Both the position numbers and the translations under genes were made by a program. Shown here piece after piece: positions 37,075 to 45,400 of a stretch of 64,000 bases of DNA. Where the stretch lies: positions 62,001 through 126,000 of the forward strand of contig NZ_AULQ01000002.1 of NCBI RefSeq assembly GCF_000422365.1. Reading direction: 5' to 3'. The stretch is from Mesoflavibacter zeaxanthinifaciens DSM 18436 (GTDB lineage Bacteria > Bacteroidota > Bacteroidia > Flavobacteriales > Flavobacteriaceae). Numbering within the stretch: position 1 is the first letter of the stretch; the number at the start of each line of letters is the position of its first letter. The notes below the pieces were generated by a model. It saw only the letters and a list, made by a program, of their open reading frames with translations. It did not search any database and was not told the origin of the DNA.

Positions 37075-38031
37075 ATGAGCGAAAAAATATTAATTATCGG
37101 GGCTTGTGGCCAAATAGGATCTGAGCTAACTTATAAACTGAGAGAAATTTATGGCAATAAAAACGTTATTGCTAGTGATATTAATTACAATAACGTAGAG
37201 TTAGTTAATTCTGGTACTTTTGAAATTATTGATGCTATGGATTATGCATCACTTAAAATTTGTTGCGAAAAACACAACATAGATACCGTTTACTTAATGG
37301 CTGCAATTTTAAGTGCAACAGGAGAAAAATACCCTATGAAAGCTTGGGATTTAAATATGCAATCTCTTTTTCATGTTTTAAATCTTGCAAAAGGCAAAGC
37401 CATAAAAAAAATCTTTTGGCCTTCAAGTATTGCCGTTTTTGGACCTACTACTCCTAAAAATAACACTCCACAAAGAACCGTAATGGAACCAACAACTGTT
37501 TATGGTATTACAAAACAAGTAGGAGAACGTTGGTGCGAATATTATCACGAAAAGTATAATGTAGATGTAAGAAGTTTAAGATATCCAGGTTTGATAAGTT
37601 GGAAGACCTTACCTGGAGGCGGCACAACAGATTATGCTGTAGAAATCTATCATGAAGCATTAAAAAAAGAATCTTATGAATGCTTTTTAAGTGAAAAAAC
37701 AGCACTACCAATGATGTACATGAATGATGCTATTGATGCAACAGTTAAATTAATGACAGCTAAAGAAGAAGATGTAAAAATCAGATCCTCTTATAACCTA
37801 GCGGGAATTAGTTTTACTCCAGATGAAATTGCTAATTCTATAAGAAAGGAAATTCCAAATTTCAAGATATCTTACCAACCTGATTTTAGACAATCAATTG
37901 CAGATACTTGGCCAAGTAGTATAGACGACACTGAAGCACAACAAGATTGGAATTGGAAACATAAGTTTGATCTAGATGCTATTACAAAAGAGATGCTAAC
38001 TAATCTTAAAGAAAAAAATAAGACTAGTTAA
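37075..38031 (+). CDS. L-threonine 3-dehydrogenase, NAD-dependent epimerase/SDR type
   Basis: This 318-residue cytosolic enzyme is predicted to oxidise L-threonine to 2-amino-3-ketobutyrate with NAD+. The extended-SDR Rossmann start is ILIIGACGQIGSELTYKL, with the acidic residue of the NAD site in VIASDINY. The catalytic Tyr-Lys pair is in YGITKQVGE, with the Ser in FWPSSIAVFGP. The block RYPGLISWKTLPGGGTTDYA is typical of the short-chain threonine dehydrogenases known from Flavobacterium. No kbl partner lies beside it. A plain sugar epimerase is the less likely alternative. Confidence 0.9.
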   Translation: MSEKILIIGACGQIGSELTYKLREIYGNKNVIASDINYNNVELVNSGTFEIIDAMDYASLKICCEKHNIDTVYLMAAILSATGEKYPMKAWDLNMQSLFHVLNLAKGKAIKKIFWPSSIAVFGPTTPKNNTPQRTVMEPTTVYGITKQVGERWCEYYHEKYNVDVRSLRYPGLISWKTLPGGGTTDYAVEIYHEALKKESYECFLSEKTALPMMYMNDAIDATVKLMTAKEEDVKIRSSYNLAGISFTPDEIANSIRKEIPNFKISYQPDFRQSIADTWPSSIDDTEAQQDWNWKHKFDLDAITKEMLTNLKEKNKTS

Positions 38032-38085
38032 TCAATTAAAGTAATAAAACTCTTTAATACTTTATAATATTTTACAGAGACAATA

Positions 38086-38119
38086 AAAAGCTTCTTGAGT
38101 AAATTCAAGAAGCTTTTTT
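38086..38119 (+). terminator. Terminator downstream of threonine dehydrogenase
   Basis: AGCTTCTTGA (38089-38098) pairs with TCAAGAAGCT (38105-38114) around a 6-nt loop, with T-run after and A-run before. Confidence 0.92.
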
Positions 38120-38164
38120 ATTTTGTTATAACAATCAAAAATTTCTCACTAATTATATAACCGC

Positions 38165-38188
38165 AATAAAAATGTTAACATTTTTATT
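38165..38188. promoter_or_regulatory. 24-bp perfect palindrome upstream of the haloperoxidase-like gene
   Basis: The half-site AATAAAAATGTT is followed directly by its reverse complement AACATTTTTATT, with GTTAAC at the centre. It lies 115 bp upstream of the start codon at 38303. A second hairpin, ACAATTTTT pairing with AAAAATTGT, lies at ~38224-38246. The palindrome could be an operator. A chance palindrome is less likely at this length, even in AT-rich DNA. Confidence 0.45.
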
Positions 38189-38302
38189 TAAAATCAAATA
38201 AACACAAAAAAGTCAGCAATAAAACAATTTTTTTAATAAAAATTGTAAGAAACATATATTTCATTTATTTTGCTTAACGCTAAAAATTAAATAGCCATTT
38301 TA

Positions 38303-39634
38303 ATGAAATATTCTCTGAAAATTTTAATAACAGTTAGCTTAACTTTATTCTTATGTAGCTGTAAAACAAAAAGCAACAAACAGATAATTATTACACCAGA
38401 ACAATACCATGCTTCTGTAAATAAAATAATAGATATTATGATACATGATATCTTTTCTCCTCCTGTAGCAAGTAGAGTTTTTGTGTATCCAAATATTGCT
38501 GCTTATGAAATTTTAGCACAAGACAACCCTAAACTTTTAACTTTAGATAAAAAGCTTAATCAATTTACAACAATACCAAAGGTTAACACTACAGAAGGTG
38601 TTAACTTAAAATTAGCAGCACTAATAGCTCATCTTGAAATTAGTAAAAAACTAATTTTTTCTGAAGATAAATTAGATCATTATAAAGATAGCTTGTACAC
38701 AGAGTGGAAAAAAATTAACAAAGAAGAATTTACTATTACAAAAAACTATTCTGATAAAGTAATTGGTCATATCACTGAGTGGATGAATAAAGATAATTAC
38801 AAGGAGACTAGGACTATGCCAAAGTTTACTGTAGATATGGAAGACCCATCAAGATGGCAACCAACACCACCTAGTTATATGGATGGAGTAGAACCACATT
38901 GGAACAAAATAAGACCTTTTATATTAGACTCTGCGTCACAATTTAAACCTATTCCTCCTCCAGAGTTTTCACTTAAAAAAGATTCAAAATTTTATCAAGA
39001 AGTATTAGAAGTTTATAATGTAAGTCAAGAAATAACAAAAAAGGGAGATAATACTGAAGAAATTGAAATTGCACAGTTTTGGGACTGTAATCCTTTCGTA
39101 TCTGTAACTAGAGGTCATTTTATGTTTGCTACAAAAAAAATATCTCCAGGCGCACATTGGATTTTAATTTCTCAAATTGCCTCTAAAAAAACAAAGTCTA
39201 GTTTTGAGGAGACAGTAAACACATATACAAAAACATCTATCGCAATAGCAGATGCTTTTATTAGTTGTTGGGACGAAAAATATAGAAGTAACCTTATTCG
39301 TCCAGAAACAGTAATAAACCAACACATTGATCCAGATTGGTTACCTATTTTACAAACACCACCTTTTCCGGAGTATGTTAGTGGTCATTCAGTAGTTTCT
39401 GGATCGGCATCGGTTGTTTTGACCAAACTATTTGGTGACAACTTTGCTTTTAACGATACTTCAGAAATCCCTTACGGTTTACCGTCAAGAAATTTTAAAT
39501 CTTTTTATGACGCATCAGCAGAAGCAGCTTTAAGTAGACTTTATGGAGGTATTCATTATAGGGCTGCTATTGATAATGGTTTAGATCAAGGTAAATCTGT
39601 TGGACATTTTATAGCCAATAAACTTGGTCTTTAA
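38303..39634 (+). CDS. Vanadium-dependent haloperoxidase/PAP2-related lipoprotein
   Basis: This 443-residue lipoprotein (lipobox FLCSC) has the three-part vanadate/phosphate site of the haloperoxidase-acid phosphatase superfamily: KYRSNLIRP near ~330, EYVSGHS near ~355 and SRLYGGIHYRAAIDNG near ~412. These supply Lys, Arg, Ser-Gly-His, Arg and His ligands. The family oxidises halides with peroxide or removes phosphate, and sequence alone does not decide between them here. The helical N-terminal part (VYPNIAAYEILAQ) is typical of Bacteroidota members. It is transcribed alone. Confidence 0.88.
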   Translation: MKYSLKILITVSLTLFLCSCKTKSNKQIIITPEQYHASVNKIIDIMIHDIFSPPVASRVFVYPNIAAYEILAQDNPKLLTLDKKLNQFTTIPKVNTTEGVNLKLAALIAHLEISKKLIFSEDKLDHYKDSLYTEWKKINKEEFTITKNYSDKVIGHITEWMNKDNYKETRTMPKFTVDMEDPSRWQPTPPSYMDGVEPHWNKIRPFILDSASQFKPIPPPEFSLKKDSKFYQEVLEVYNVSQEITKKGDNTEEIEIAQFWDCNPFVSVTRGHFMFATKKISPGAHWILISQIASKKTKSSFEETVNTYTKTSIAIADAFISCWDEKYRSNLIRPETVINQHIDPDWLPILQTPPFPEYVSGHSVVSGSASVVLTKLFGDNFAFNDTSEIPYGLPSRNFKSFYDASAEAALSRLYGGIHYRAAIDNGLDQGKSVGHFIANKLGL

Positions 39635-39675
39635 CAAATCCCTCTTTAAGTAAGAAAATATTAATAAATTACCAC

Positions 39676-39706
39676 AAAAAAACCCGATACTAGAATGTAT
39701 CGGGTT
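39676..39706. terminator. Bidirectional terminator between haloperoxidase-like gene and tRNA-Asn
   Basis: AACCCGATAC (39681-39690) pairs with GTATCGGGTT (39697-39706) around TAGAAT. The A-run on the left gives a U-run for the minus-strand tRNA transcript. Confidence 0.88.
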
Positions 39707-39714
39707 AATTTTTG

Positions 39715-39788
39715 CTCCCCCTCTTGGGCTCGAACCAAGGACCCTCTGATTAACAGTCAGATGCTCTAACCAACTGAGCTAAGGAGGA
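39715..39788 (-). tRNA. tRNA-Asn (anticodon GTT)
   Basis: The minus strand folds as a 74-nt tRNA. The acceptor arm is TCCTCCT with AGGGGGA, the D-loop is AGCTCAGTTGGTTAGAGC, the anticodon stem CTGAC and GTCAG-type pairing surround GTT, and the T-loop contains GGTTCGAGCC. The discriminator is G. CCA is not encoded. The anticodon GTT reads Asn codons AAC and AAU. Confidence 0.96.
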
Positions 39789-39861
39789 GTGTTTATTTTC
39801 GCTGTTGCGAGCGCAAATATATATGTTTTTTTAAATACTACAAATAATAATTTTAAAAAAT

Positions 39862-41202
39862 TTAATTAAAAATTGCTTTTACTATATCATTACCATTTGC
39901 AAACAGCACTAAAGCTATTAAAATGAAGAAACCAACCATTTGAGCTTTTTCTAAAAACTTCTCTCCAGGCTTACGTCCAGATATCATTTCATATAATAAA
40001 AACATTACATGACCACCATCTAATGCCGGTATAGGCAATAAATTTAAAACACCTAACATTATAGATAAAAATGCGGTTAATCCCCAAAAGGCTTGCCAGC
40101 TCCAAGTACTTGGAAATATATCGTAAATGGCTTTAAAACCACCAACACCTTTATATGCTCCTGTTTTAGGATTAAAAATTGCTTTTAATTGCCCAAAATA
40201 TGAGGTAATTTGACTGGTAAATTTTTTAAATCCAACGCCAAAACTTTCTCCAAAAGAATAATTTTTTGTTATAATTTTTAAATAACCTAATTCTTCAAAG
40301 GTTTTTAAACTTCTTATTGTTACAAGATCAAGTTTAGCATACTGATCAACTTTTAAATCTCTATTAATTGTAGTATTACCTCTTTGTATAGTTACATTAA
40401 TAATTTGTCCTTTTGTATCTTCTAAAATCGGAGCTACTTGATCAAAGTATTCTGCTGGTTTACCATTAATTGATTTAAAAACATCTCCTTTTTGTAGATC
40501 AACAGATTTATTTAAAGAGGTATCCATTACCTTTTCAACTATAAAAGGTTGACGCAAATCAAATAAAGATCTATCATCACTTGAAGATAATTGTCCTAAA
40601 AAATCTATGGGTAATTCTATTGTTTTTTCTTCTTCTCCTCTTTTTATAGTAACATTATTAGCTCCAATAATATTTCGTCTAATATCAGATTCATATGTTA
40701 CAGGCTCTCCATCTACCTTAGTAATTTTATCTCCTGTCTTAAAACCTATTTTAGTTAAAATTGGATTTTCTATTACAAACCCATCTTTTAAACTTGAAGC
40801 AGAAATATCTGTATCTCCGTACACAAAAGATGCTACAATATAAATAACTAATGCTAGTAAGAAATTTACAAAAACACCACCTAACATTATTATTAAGCGT
40901 TGCCATGCTGGTTTAGACCTAAACTCCCAAGGTTGTGGTTCTTGCGCCATTTGCTCTGTATCCATACTTTCGTCGATCATACCAGAGATTTTTACATAGC
41001 CTCCTAATGGTAACCATCCTATACCGTAAACCGTTTCGCCTATTTTCTTCTTAAAAAGAGAGTATTTTACATCAAAAAAAAGATAAAACTTTTCGACTCT
41101 GGTTTTAAATGCTTTTGCAGGGATAAAATGTCCTAATTCATGTAAGACAATTAGTAATGACAGACTTAATAAAAACTGTCCAATTTTTATGATAAATTCC
41201 AT
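39862..41202 (-). CDS. rseP: RIP metalloprotease RseP (M50 site-2 protease)
   Basis: This 446-residue inner-membrane zinc protease cuts anti-sigma factors or signal-peptide remnants within the membrane. The zinc motif HELGH is at residues 21-25 in the first helix, and the second catalytic motif NLLPIPALDGGH is near ~390. Two PDZ-like domains lie at ~140-300 (GFKTGDKITKVDGEPV and DLQKGDVFKSINGKPA). Length is typical. It is transcribed alone from a divergent region shared with the SCO gene; the minus strand reads TACTTTTG at 41230-41237, a good -7 element. Confidence 0.96.
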   Translation of the reverse strand: MEFIIKIGQFLLSLSLLIVLHELGHFIPAKAFKTRVEKFYLFFDVKYSLFKKKIGETVYGIGWLPLGGYVKISGMIDESMDTEQMAQEPQPWEFRSKPAWQRLIIMLGGVFVNFLLALVIYIVASFVYGDTDISASSLKDGFVIENPILTKIGFKTGDKITKVDGEPVTYESDIRRNIIGANNVTIKRGEEEKTIELPIDFLGQLSSSDDRSLFDLRQPFIVEKVMDTSLNKSVDLQKGDVFKSINGKPAEYFDQVAPILEDTKGQIINVTIQRGNTTINRDLKVDQYAKLDLVTIRSLKTFEELGYLKIITKNYSFGESFGVGFKKFTSQITSYFGQLKAIFNPKTGAYKGVGGFKAIYDIFPSTWSWQAFWGLTAFLSIMLGVLNLLPIPALDGGHVMFLLYEMISGRKPGEKFLEKAQMVGFFILIALVLFANGNDIVKAIFN

Positions 41203-41229
41203 TTAGTATTGTTATTCAATAGTAGTCGG

Positions 41230-41237
41230 CAAAAGTA
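41230..41237 (-). promoter_or_regulatory. -7 promoter element of rseP
   Basis: The minus strand reads TACTTTTG, matching TAnnTTTG, 27 bp upstream of the rseP start codon. Confidence 0.6.
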
Positions 41238-41335
41238 AGTATTTAAGCTTAGTATAAAAAACTTAATACCTTATGCTTAAGTATAATTAACAAATTTTAT
41301 GAGCTATATCATGTAGTTAATCCTCTTTTTACTCG

Positions 41336-41343
41336 TATTTTTG
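41336..41343 (+). promoter_or_regulatory. -7 promoter element of the SCO-family gene
   Basis: TATTTTTG matches TAnnTTTG and lies 25 bp before the start codon at 41369. Confidence 0.55.
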
Positions 41344-41368
41344 TATTCCGAATTTAAATTAACTTGGT

Positions 41369-42043
41369 ATGCTTAACTTTTTTAAAGCTTATAAAAGATT
41401 TGCTATTGTTTTTGGAATCATTTCAATTATAATTATTTCAATTTTTTACAACATTTTGAAGGTAGACAAACCTTTACCTATTTATCAACCTGCAGATGTA
41501 AGTACTGAATTGGTTGATAGCACCATTCAACATAAAATAAAATATCATAAAATAGCAGATTTTAGTTTAATCAACCAAAACGGAGATACAATTACCCAAG
41601 ATACTTATAAAGATAAAATTTACGTTGCCGATTTCTTTTTTACAACCTGCCAAACCATTTGTCCCATTATGACAGATAACATGGTAGATATTCAAAAAGA
41701 AATTAAAAATGATGATGAAGTTATGCTGCTTTCTCACTCTGTTACACCAAAAATTGATAGTGTTGCACAGCTAAAACGCTACGCCATTAAAAAAGGTGTT
41801 ATTGATAGTAAATGGAATTTAGTTACCGGAGATAAAGGCGAAATTTACCGATTAGCCAGAAAAAGTTATTTAGCTGTTAAAGACGATGGAATGCCAGACG
41901 ATTATGGCATGGTACACACCGAAAATTTTATGCTAATAGACAAAAAGAGACAAATAAGAGGCTATTACGATGGTACCAAAAAAGATGAAATTAAACGTCT
42001 TTTACAAGATTTAAAAACTTTAAAAAAAGAATATGAAGATTAG
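41369..42043 (+). CDS. SCO1/SenC-family copper chaperone, membrane anchored
   Basis: This 224-residue thioredoxin-fold protein has an N-terminal anchor (~10-28). The copper site is complete: Cys94 and Cys98 in TTCQTICPIM and His183 in GMVHTENFML. SCO proteins deliver copper to the CuA site of cytochrome oxidase or act in periplasmic redox. It opens the metal-related gene cluster and precedes feoA by 72 bp with its own promoter. Confidence 0.93.
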   Translation: MLNFFKAYKRFAIVFGIISIIIISIFYNILKVDKPLPIYQPADVSTELVDSTIQHKIKYHKIADFSLINQNGDTITQDTYKDKIYVADFFFTTCQTICPIMTDNMVDIQKEIKNDDEVMLLSHSVTPKIDSVAQLKRYAIKKGVIDSKWNLVTGDKGEIYRLARKSYLAVKDDGMPDDYGMVHTENFMLIDKKRQIRGYYDGTKKDEIKRLLQDLKTLKKEYED

Positions 42044-42060
42044 TTTTTAGCTTTCAATTT

Positions 42061-42089
42061 TTTTAGGCTAAAATTTTCCATTACTTTTG
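42061..42089 (+). promoter_or_regulatory. feoAB promoter with a small TTTTAG/CTAAAA palindrome
   Basis: TACTTTTG at 42082-42089 matches the -7 consensus. Just upstream, TTTTAG (42061-42066), one G, and CTAAAA (42068-42073) form a palindrome. Its half-sites are those of the larger inverted repeat beside the DtxR gene, but the spacer is 1 bp instead of 6. DtxR control of feo is plausible; this site is weak evidence for it. Confidence 0.45.
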
Positions 42090-42115
42090 CTTCTTTAAAA
42101 TCAATCTAAATAAGC

Positions 42116-42349
42116 TTGAACAATACACTAGACACATTAAAAAAAGGAGAAATAGCAACTATAATAGATGTTTCTTCAAAACATATACCTCTAAAACTTC
42201 TAGAAATGGGATGTTTGCCCGGTAATAGTGTTCAGTTGGTTCAATTAGCGCCTTTTGCAGATCCAATGTATTTAAACATTAACGGTAGTCATCTGGCAAT
42301 TAGAAAAGAAACTGCTATTCATATTTTAATTGAAAAAGAAACTGTATGA
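42116..42349 (+). CDS. feoA: FeoA-family protein, TTG start
   Basis: This 77-residue SH3-like protein is the partner of FeoB in ferrous iron uptake: TLKKGEIATIIDVSS, LLEMGCLPGNSVQLVQ and LNINGSHLAIRKETA. No ATG is available at the right place; TTG at 42116 gives the proper FeoA N-terminus, and the next in-frame ATG (~42206) would cut the fold. It overlaps feoB by 4 bp (ATGA). Confidence 0.9.
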   Translation: MNNTLDTLKKGEIATIIDVSSKHIPLKLLEMGCLPGNSVQLVQLAPFADPMYLNINGSHLAIRKETAIHILIEKETV

Positions 42350-44445
42350 GTAAGCAAATAAATGTCGCTTTAATAGGTAACCCTAATACTGGTAAAACTT
42401 CTGTTTTTAATGCCTTAACAGGTTTAAATCAAAAAGTTGGAAACTATCCAGGAATTACTGTAGAAAAAAAAGAAGGTATCTGTAAATTACCAAGAGGCGT
42501 TAAAGCGCACATCATTGATTTACCAGGAACTTATAGTCTTAATGCATCTTCGTTAGACGAAAATGTAGTTATAGAGCTTCTTTTAAATAAAAACGATAAA
42601 GATTTTCCTGATGTTGCTGTCGTAGTAAGTGATGTAGAAAATTTAAAACGTAACCTTTTACTTTTCACACAAATAAAAGATTTAGAAATTCCAACCATTC
42701 TTGTTATTAATATGGCAGACAGAATGAGTTACAAAGGTATTTCTTTAGATATTCCTTATTTAGAACAAGAGCTAAACACTAAAATTGCCTTAATAAGTAC
42801 AAGAAAAAAACAAGGTATCGAAGGTTTAAAAGATTTAATTTCTAATTTTAGAGAATTGTCTACAGAACCGTGTTTACACGCATCTGAGATTGATCCAGAT
42901 TATTTTAACAAACTACGTAAAGCCTTTCCTAACCAACTACTTTATAAACTTTGGTTGGTAATTACACAAGATGTTAACTTTGGTAAAACAGATAGAAATG
43001 AAATTGAAGCTATTGCTAGTTTTAAAACCAAATCTAAAAGCGATTTAAAACGACTACAGCAAAAAGAAACTATTAAGCGCTATCAATTTATAAACAATAC
43101 CTTAAAAGTTGGACAAACCATAGATGTTAGTCAAGCTAAAGATTTGCGCACAAAATTTGACCGTATTTTAACCCATAAAGTTTGGGGATACGCCATCTTT
43201 TTTATCATTTTACTTCTAATTTTTCAAGCTATCTACGACTGGTCTTCAGTTCCTATGGATTTTATTGATAATGCTTTTGCTAATCTTAGTGATTGGGTTA
43301 AAAACACATTACCAGAAGGCGCATTTACTAATTTATTAGCAGAAGGAATAATATCTGGACTTGGCGGAATTGTCATTTTTATACCACAAATAGCATTTTT
43401 ATTTCTCTTCATAGCTATACTAGAAGAAAGTGGTTACATGAGTCGTGTTGTTTTCTTAATGGATCGTATAATGAGACGATTTGGATTAAGCGGTAAAAGT
43501 GTTGTCCCTTTAATTTCTGGAACTGCATGTGCCATTCCTGCAATTATGGCTACGCGTAATATAGAAAGTTGGAAAGAACGTCTAATCACCATTTTAGTAA
43601 CACCTTTTACAACGTGTTCGGCTAGACTGCCTGTCTATTTAATTATCATTTCTTTAGTAATTCCAGAAGGACGATTTTTAGGATTAAGTTACCAAGCATT
43701 AACCTTAATGCTGTTGTATTTACTAGGTTTTGGTACTGCAATTATTTCGGCATACATTTTAAATAAAGTGCTTAAAATTAAAAGTAAAACCTTTTTTGTG
43801 GTAGAAATGCCAAACTACAAATTACCATTGTTTAAAAATGTTGGCTTAACGGTATTAGAAAAAACAAAGTCGTTTGTTTTTGGTGCTGGTAAAATTATTT
43901 TAGCGATCTCTATTATACTTTGGGTTTTAGCATCCTATGGTCCTGGTGAAAACTTTAATAATGCAGAAGAAATTATTAAAACCGAATACGCGTCACAAAA
44001 TTTAAGTGAAGACGAATTAAGCCAAAAAATAGCTGCTCAAAAATTAGAACATTCCTTTATTGGTATTGCAGGACATGCAATAGAGCCTGCTATTAGACCT
44101 TTAGGTTACGACTGGAAAATAGGCATTGCAATTGTAAGTAGTTTTGCTGCTCGCGAGGTCTTTGTTGGTACATTAGCAACTATTTATAGCGTTGGTAATG
44201 ATGATGAAGACACTATAAAAAACCGAATGGCAGGAGAAGTAAATCCAATACTTGGCGGACCTTTATTTAATTTTGCATCTGGTATTTCTTTATTATTATT
44301 CTATGCGTTTGCAATGCAATGTATGAGTACGTTGGCAATTGTAAAACGAGAAACAAACAGCTGGAAATGGCCAATTTTACAGCTTGTAATTATGACCTCA
44401 ATTGCTTATATTACTGCTTTAATGGCATTTCAATTTTTAAAATAA
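42346..44445 (+). CDS. feoB: FeoB ferrous iron transporter
   Basis: This 699-residue inner-membrane Fe(II) transporter has an N-terminal G domain: G1 GNPNTGKT at 10-17, G3 DLPGTYSL and G4 NMAD. A helical GDI-like region follows, then the permease with two Gate-type repeats (SGYMSRVVFLMDRIMR with FGLSGKSVVPLISGTACAIP, and SSFAAREVFVGTLATIY). Length is typical of the family. It is coupled to feoA, and a tiny Cys-rich gene follows 1 bp after its stop. Confidence 0.97.
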   Translation: MSKQINVALIGNPNTGKTSVFNALTGLNQKVGNYPGITVEKKEGICKLPRGVKAHIIDLPGTYSLNASSLDENVVIELLLNKNDKDFPDVAVVVSDVENLKRNLLLFTQIKDLEIPTILVINMADRMSYKGISLDIPYLEQELNTKIALISTRKKQGIEGLKDLISNFRELSTEPCLHASEIDPDYFNKLRKAFPNQLLYKLWLVITQDVNFGKTDRNEIEAIASFKTKSKSDLKRLQQKETIKRYQFINNTLKVGQTIDVSQAKDLRTKFDRILTHKVWGYAIFFIILLLIFQAIYDWSSVPMDFIDNAFANLSDWVKNTLPEGAFTNLLAEGIISGLGGIVIFIPQIAFLFLFIAILEESGYMSRVVFLMDRIMRRFGLSGKSVVPLISGTACAIPAIMATRNIESWKERLITILVTPFTTCSARLPVYLIIISLVIPEGRFLGLSYQALTLMLLYLLGFGTAIISAYILNKVLKIKSKTFFVVEMPNYKLPLFKNVGLTVLEKTKSFVFGAGKIILAISIILWVLASYGPGENFNNAEEIIKTEYASQNLSEDELSQKIAAQKLEHSFIGIAGHAIEPAIRPLGYDWKIGIAIVSSFAAREVFVGTLATIYSVGNDDEDTIKNRMAGEVNPILGGPLFNFASGISLLLFYAFAMQCMSTLAIVKRETNSWKWPILQLVIMTSIAYITALMAFQFLK

Positions 44446-44446
44446 A

Positions 44447-44575
44447 ATGAACACTTTTCAAAACATATTAGTTTTTTTAACCTTTGGTTTAGCGCTTTCA
44501 TTTTTAATCAAAAAATTCTTCTACAAAAAGAAATCGAAAAAAGCTTGCGGAACCGATAATTGTGGATGTAATTAG
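44447..44575 (+). CDS. FeoB-associated Cys-rich membrane mini-protein (42 aa)
   Basis: The ATG lies one base after the feoB stop. The product starts MNTFQNILVFLTFGLAL, continues with a basic stretch (KKFFYKKKSKK) and ends with a Cys-rich tail (ACGTDNCGCN) carrying three cysteines. One transmembrane helix plus a cytosolic Cys tail matches the FeoB-associated Cys-rich family found after feoB in many bacteria. It may help gate FeoB or sense iron. The gene is easily missed because of its length. Confidence 0.85.
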   Translation: MNTFQNILVFLTFGLALSFLIKKFFYKKKSKKACGTDNCGCN

Positions 44576-44577
44576 CT

Positions 44578-45399
44578 CTAACCTAAAGCCACATCCAAGG
44601 TCATCATGACTATAAATCCACCAATAAATCCAAGTGTGGCTATGTCTGTATATTTATCTCGTTGGGTTTCTGGCACGACTTCTTCAACAACTACAAAAAT
44701 CATAGCACCTGCAGCAAAAGCTAATGCATAAGGTAAAATTGGAATAAAAAAGGTGACTGCAACAGCACCAATAACTGCAAAAATAGGCTCGACTATTGCA
44801 CTCATTTGTCCATACCAAAAGCTTTTAAATTTACTTACGCCTTGACGTCTTAATGGCATAGAAACAGCTAAACCTTCTGGGAAATTCTGTATTCCAATTC
44901 CCAATGCCAAAGCAACAGCGCCACCAATACTAGCTTCTGGTATTCCTGCAGCAACACCTCCAAAAAGCACACCAACTGCTAAACCTTCTGGTATGTTATG
45001 TAGTGCAATTGCTAATACTAATAAGGTTGTTCTATGCCAAGGAGATTTTACGCCTTCTTTTTCGCTTTCTTTAAAATTGATGTGTAAATGCGGTAATACT
45101 TTATCTAATCCAAAAATAAAAAGTGCGCCTAAAGCAAATCCTACTGCAGCAGGAATGACTTTTACAAATCCTTCGCCTGGACTCATTTCTATTCCTGGTG
45201 CTAATAAGCTCCAAAAACTGGCTGCAACCATAACACCGCCAGTAAAACCAAGCATACCGTCTAGCAAGGCTCTATTCATTCCTTTAAATAAAAATACTAG
45301 TGCAGCACCAGATGCTGTTAAAATCCATGTGAATAATGAGGCGTACAATGCACCTAATATAGGATCTATACTTTCAAAATATTGAATAATGCTATCCAT
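44578..45399 (-). CDS. ZIP-family divalent metal transporter
   Basis: This 273-residue membrane protein has about eight helices. The ZIP metal motifs are HNIPEGLAVGVLFGG in helix 4 and IGIQNFPEGLAVSMPLRR in helix 5. EPIFAVIGAV and VVEEVVPETQ follow toward the C-terminus. It belongs to the GufA/ZupT-like group that imports Zn, Fe or Mn. The DtxR-family regulator gene is directly upstream (1 bp between the frames), so they form one operon on the minus strand. Confidence 0.94.
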   Translation of the reverse strand: MDSIIQYFESIDPILGALYASLFTWILTASGAALVFLFKGMNRALLDGMLGFTGGVMVAASFWSLLAPGIEMSPGEGFVKVIPAAVGFALGALFIFGLDKVLPHLHINFKESEKEGVKSPWHRTTLLVLAIALHNIPEGLAVGVLFGGVAAGIPEASIGGAVALALGIGIQNFPEGLAVSMPLRRQGVSKFKSFWYGQMSAIVEPIFAVIGAVAVTFFIPILPYALAFAAGAMIFVVVEEVVPETQRDKYTDIATLGFIGGFIVMMTLDVALG

Positions 45400-45400
45400 T

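Noticed and set aside
41240-41300. Imperfect TTAAGC/GCTTAA inverted repeat between rseP and the SCO gene
   Set aside because: Only six paired bases with a long loop in AT-rich DNA; could be chance.
44993-45385. 130-codon open frame opposite the ZIP transporter gene
   Set aside because: Antisense shadow of a well-conserved gene; composition is low-complexity and no family is visible.
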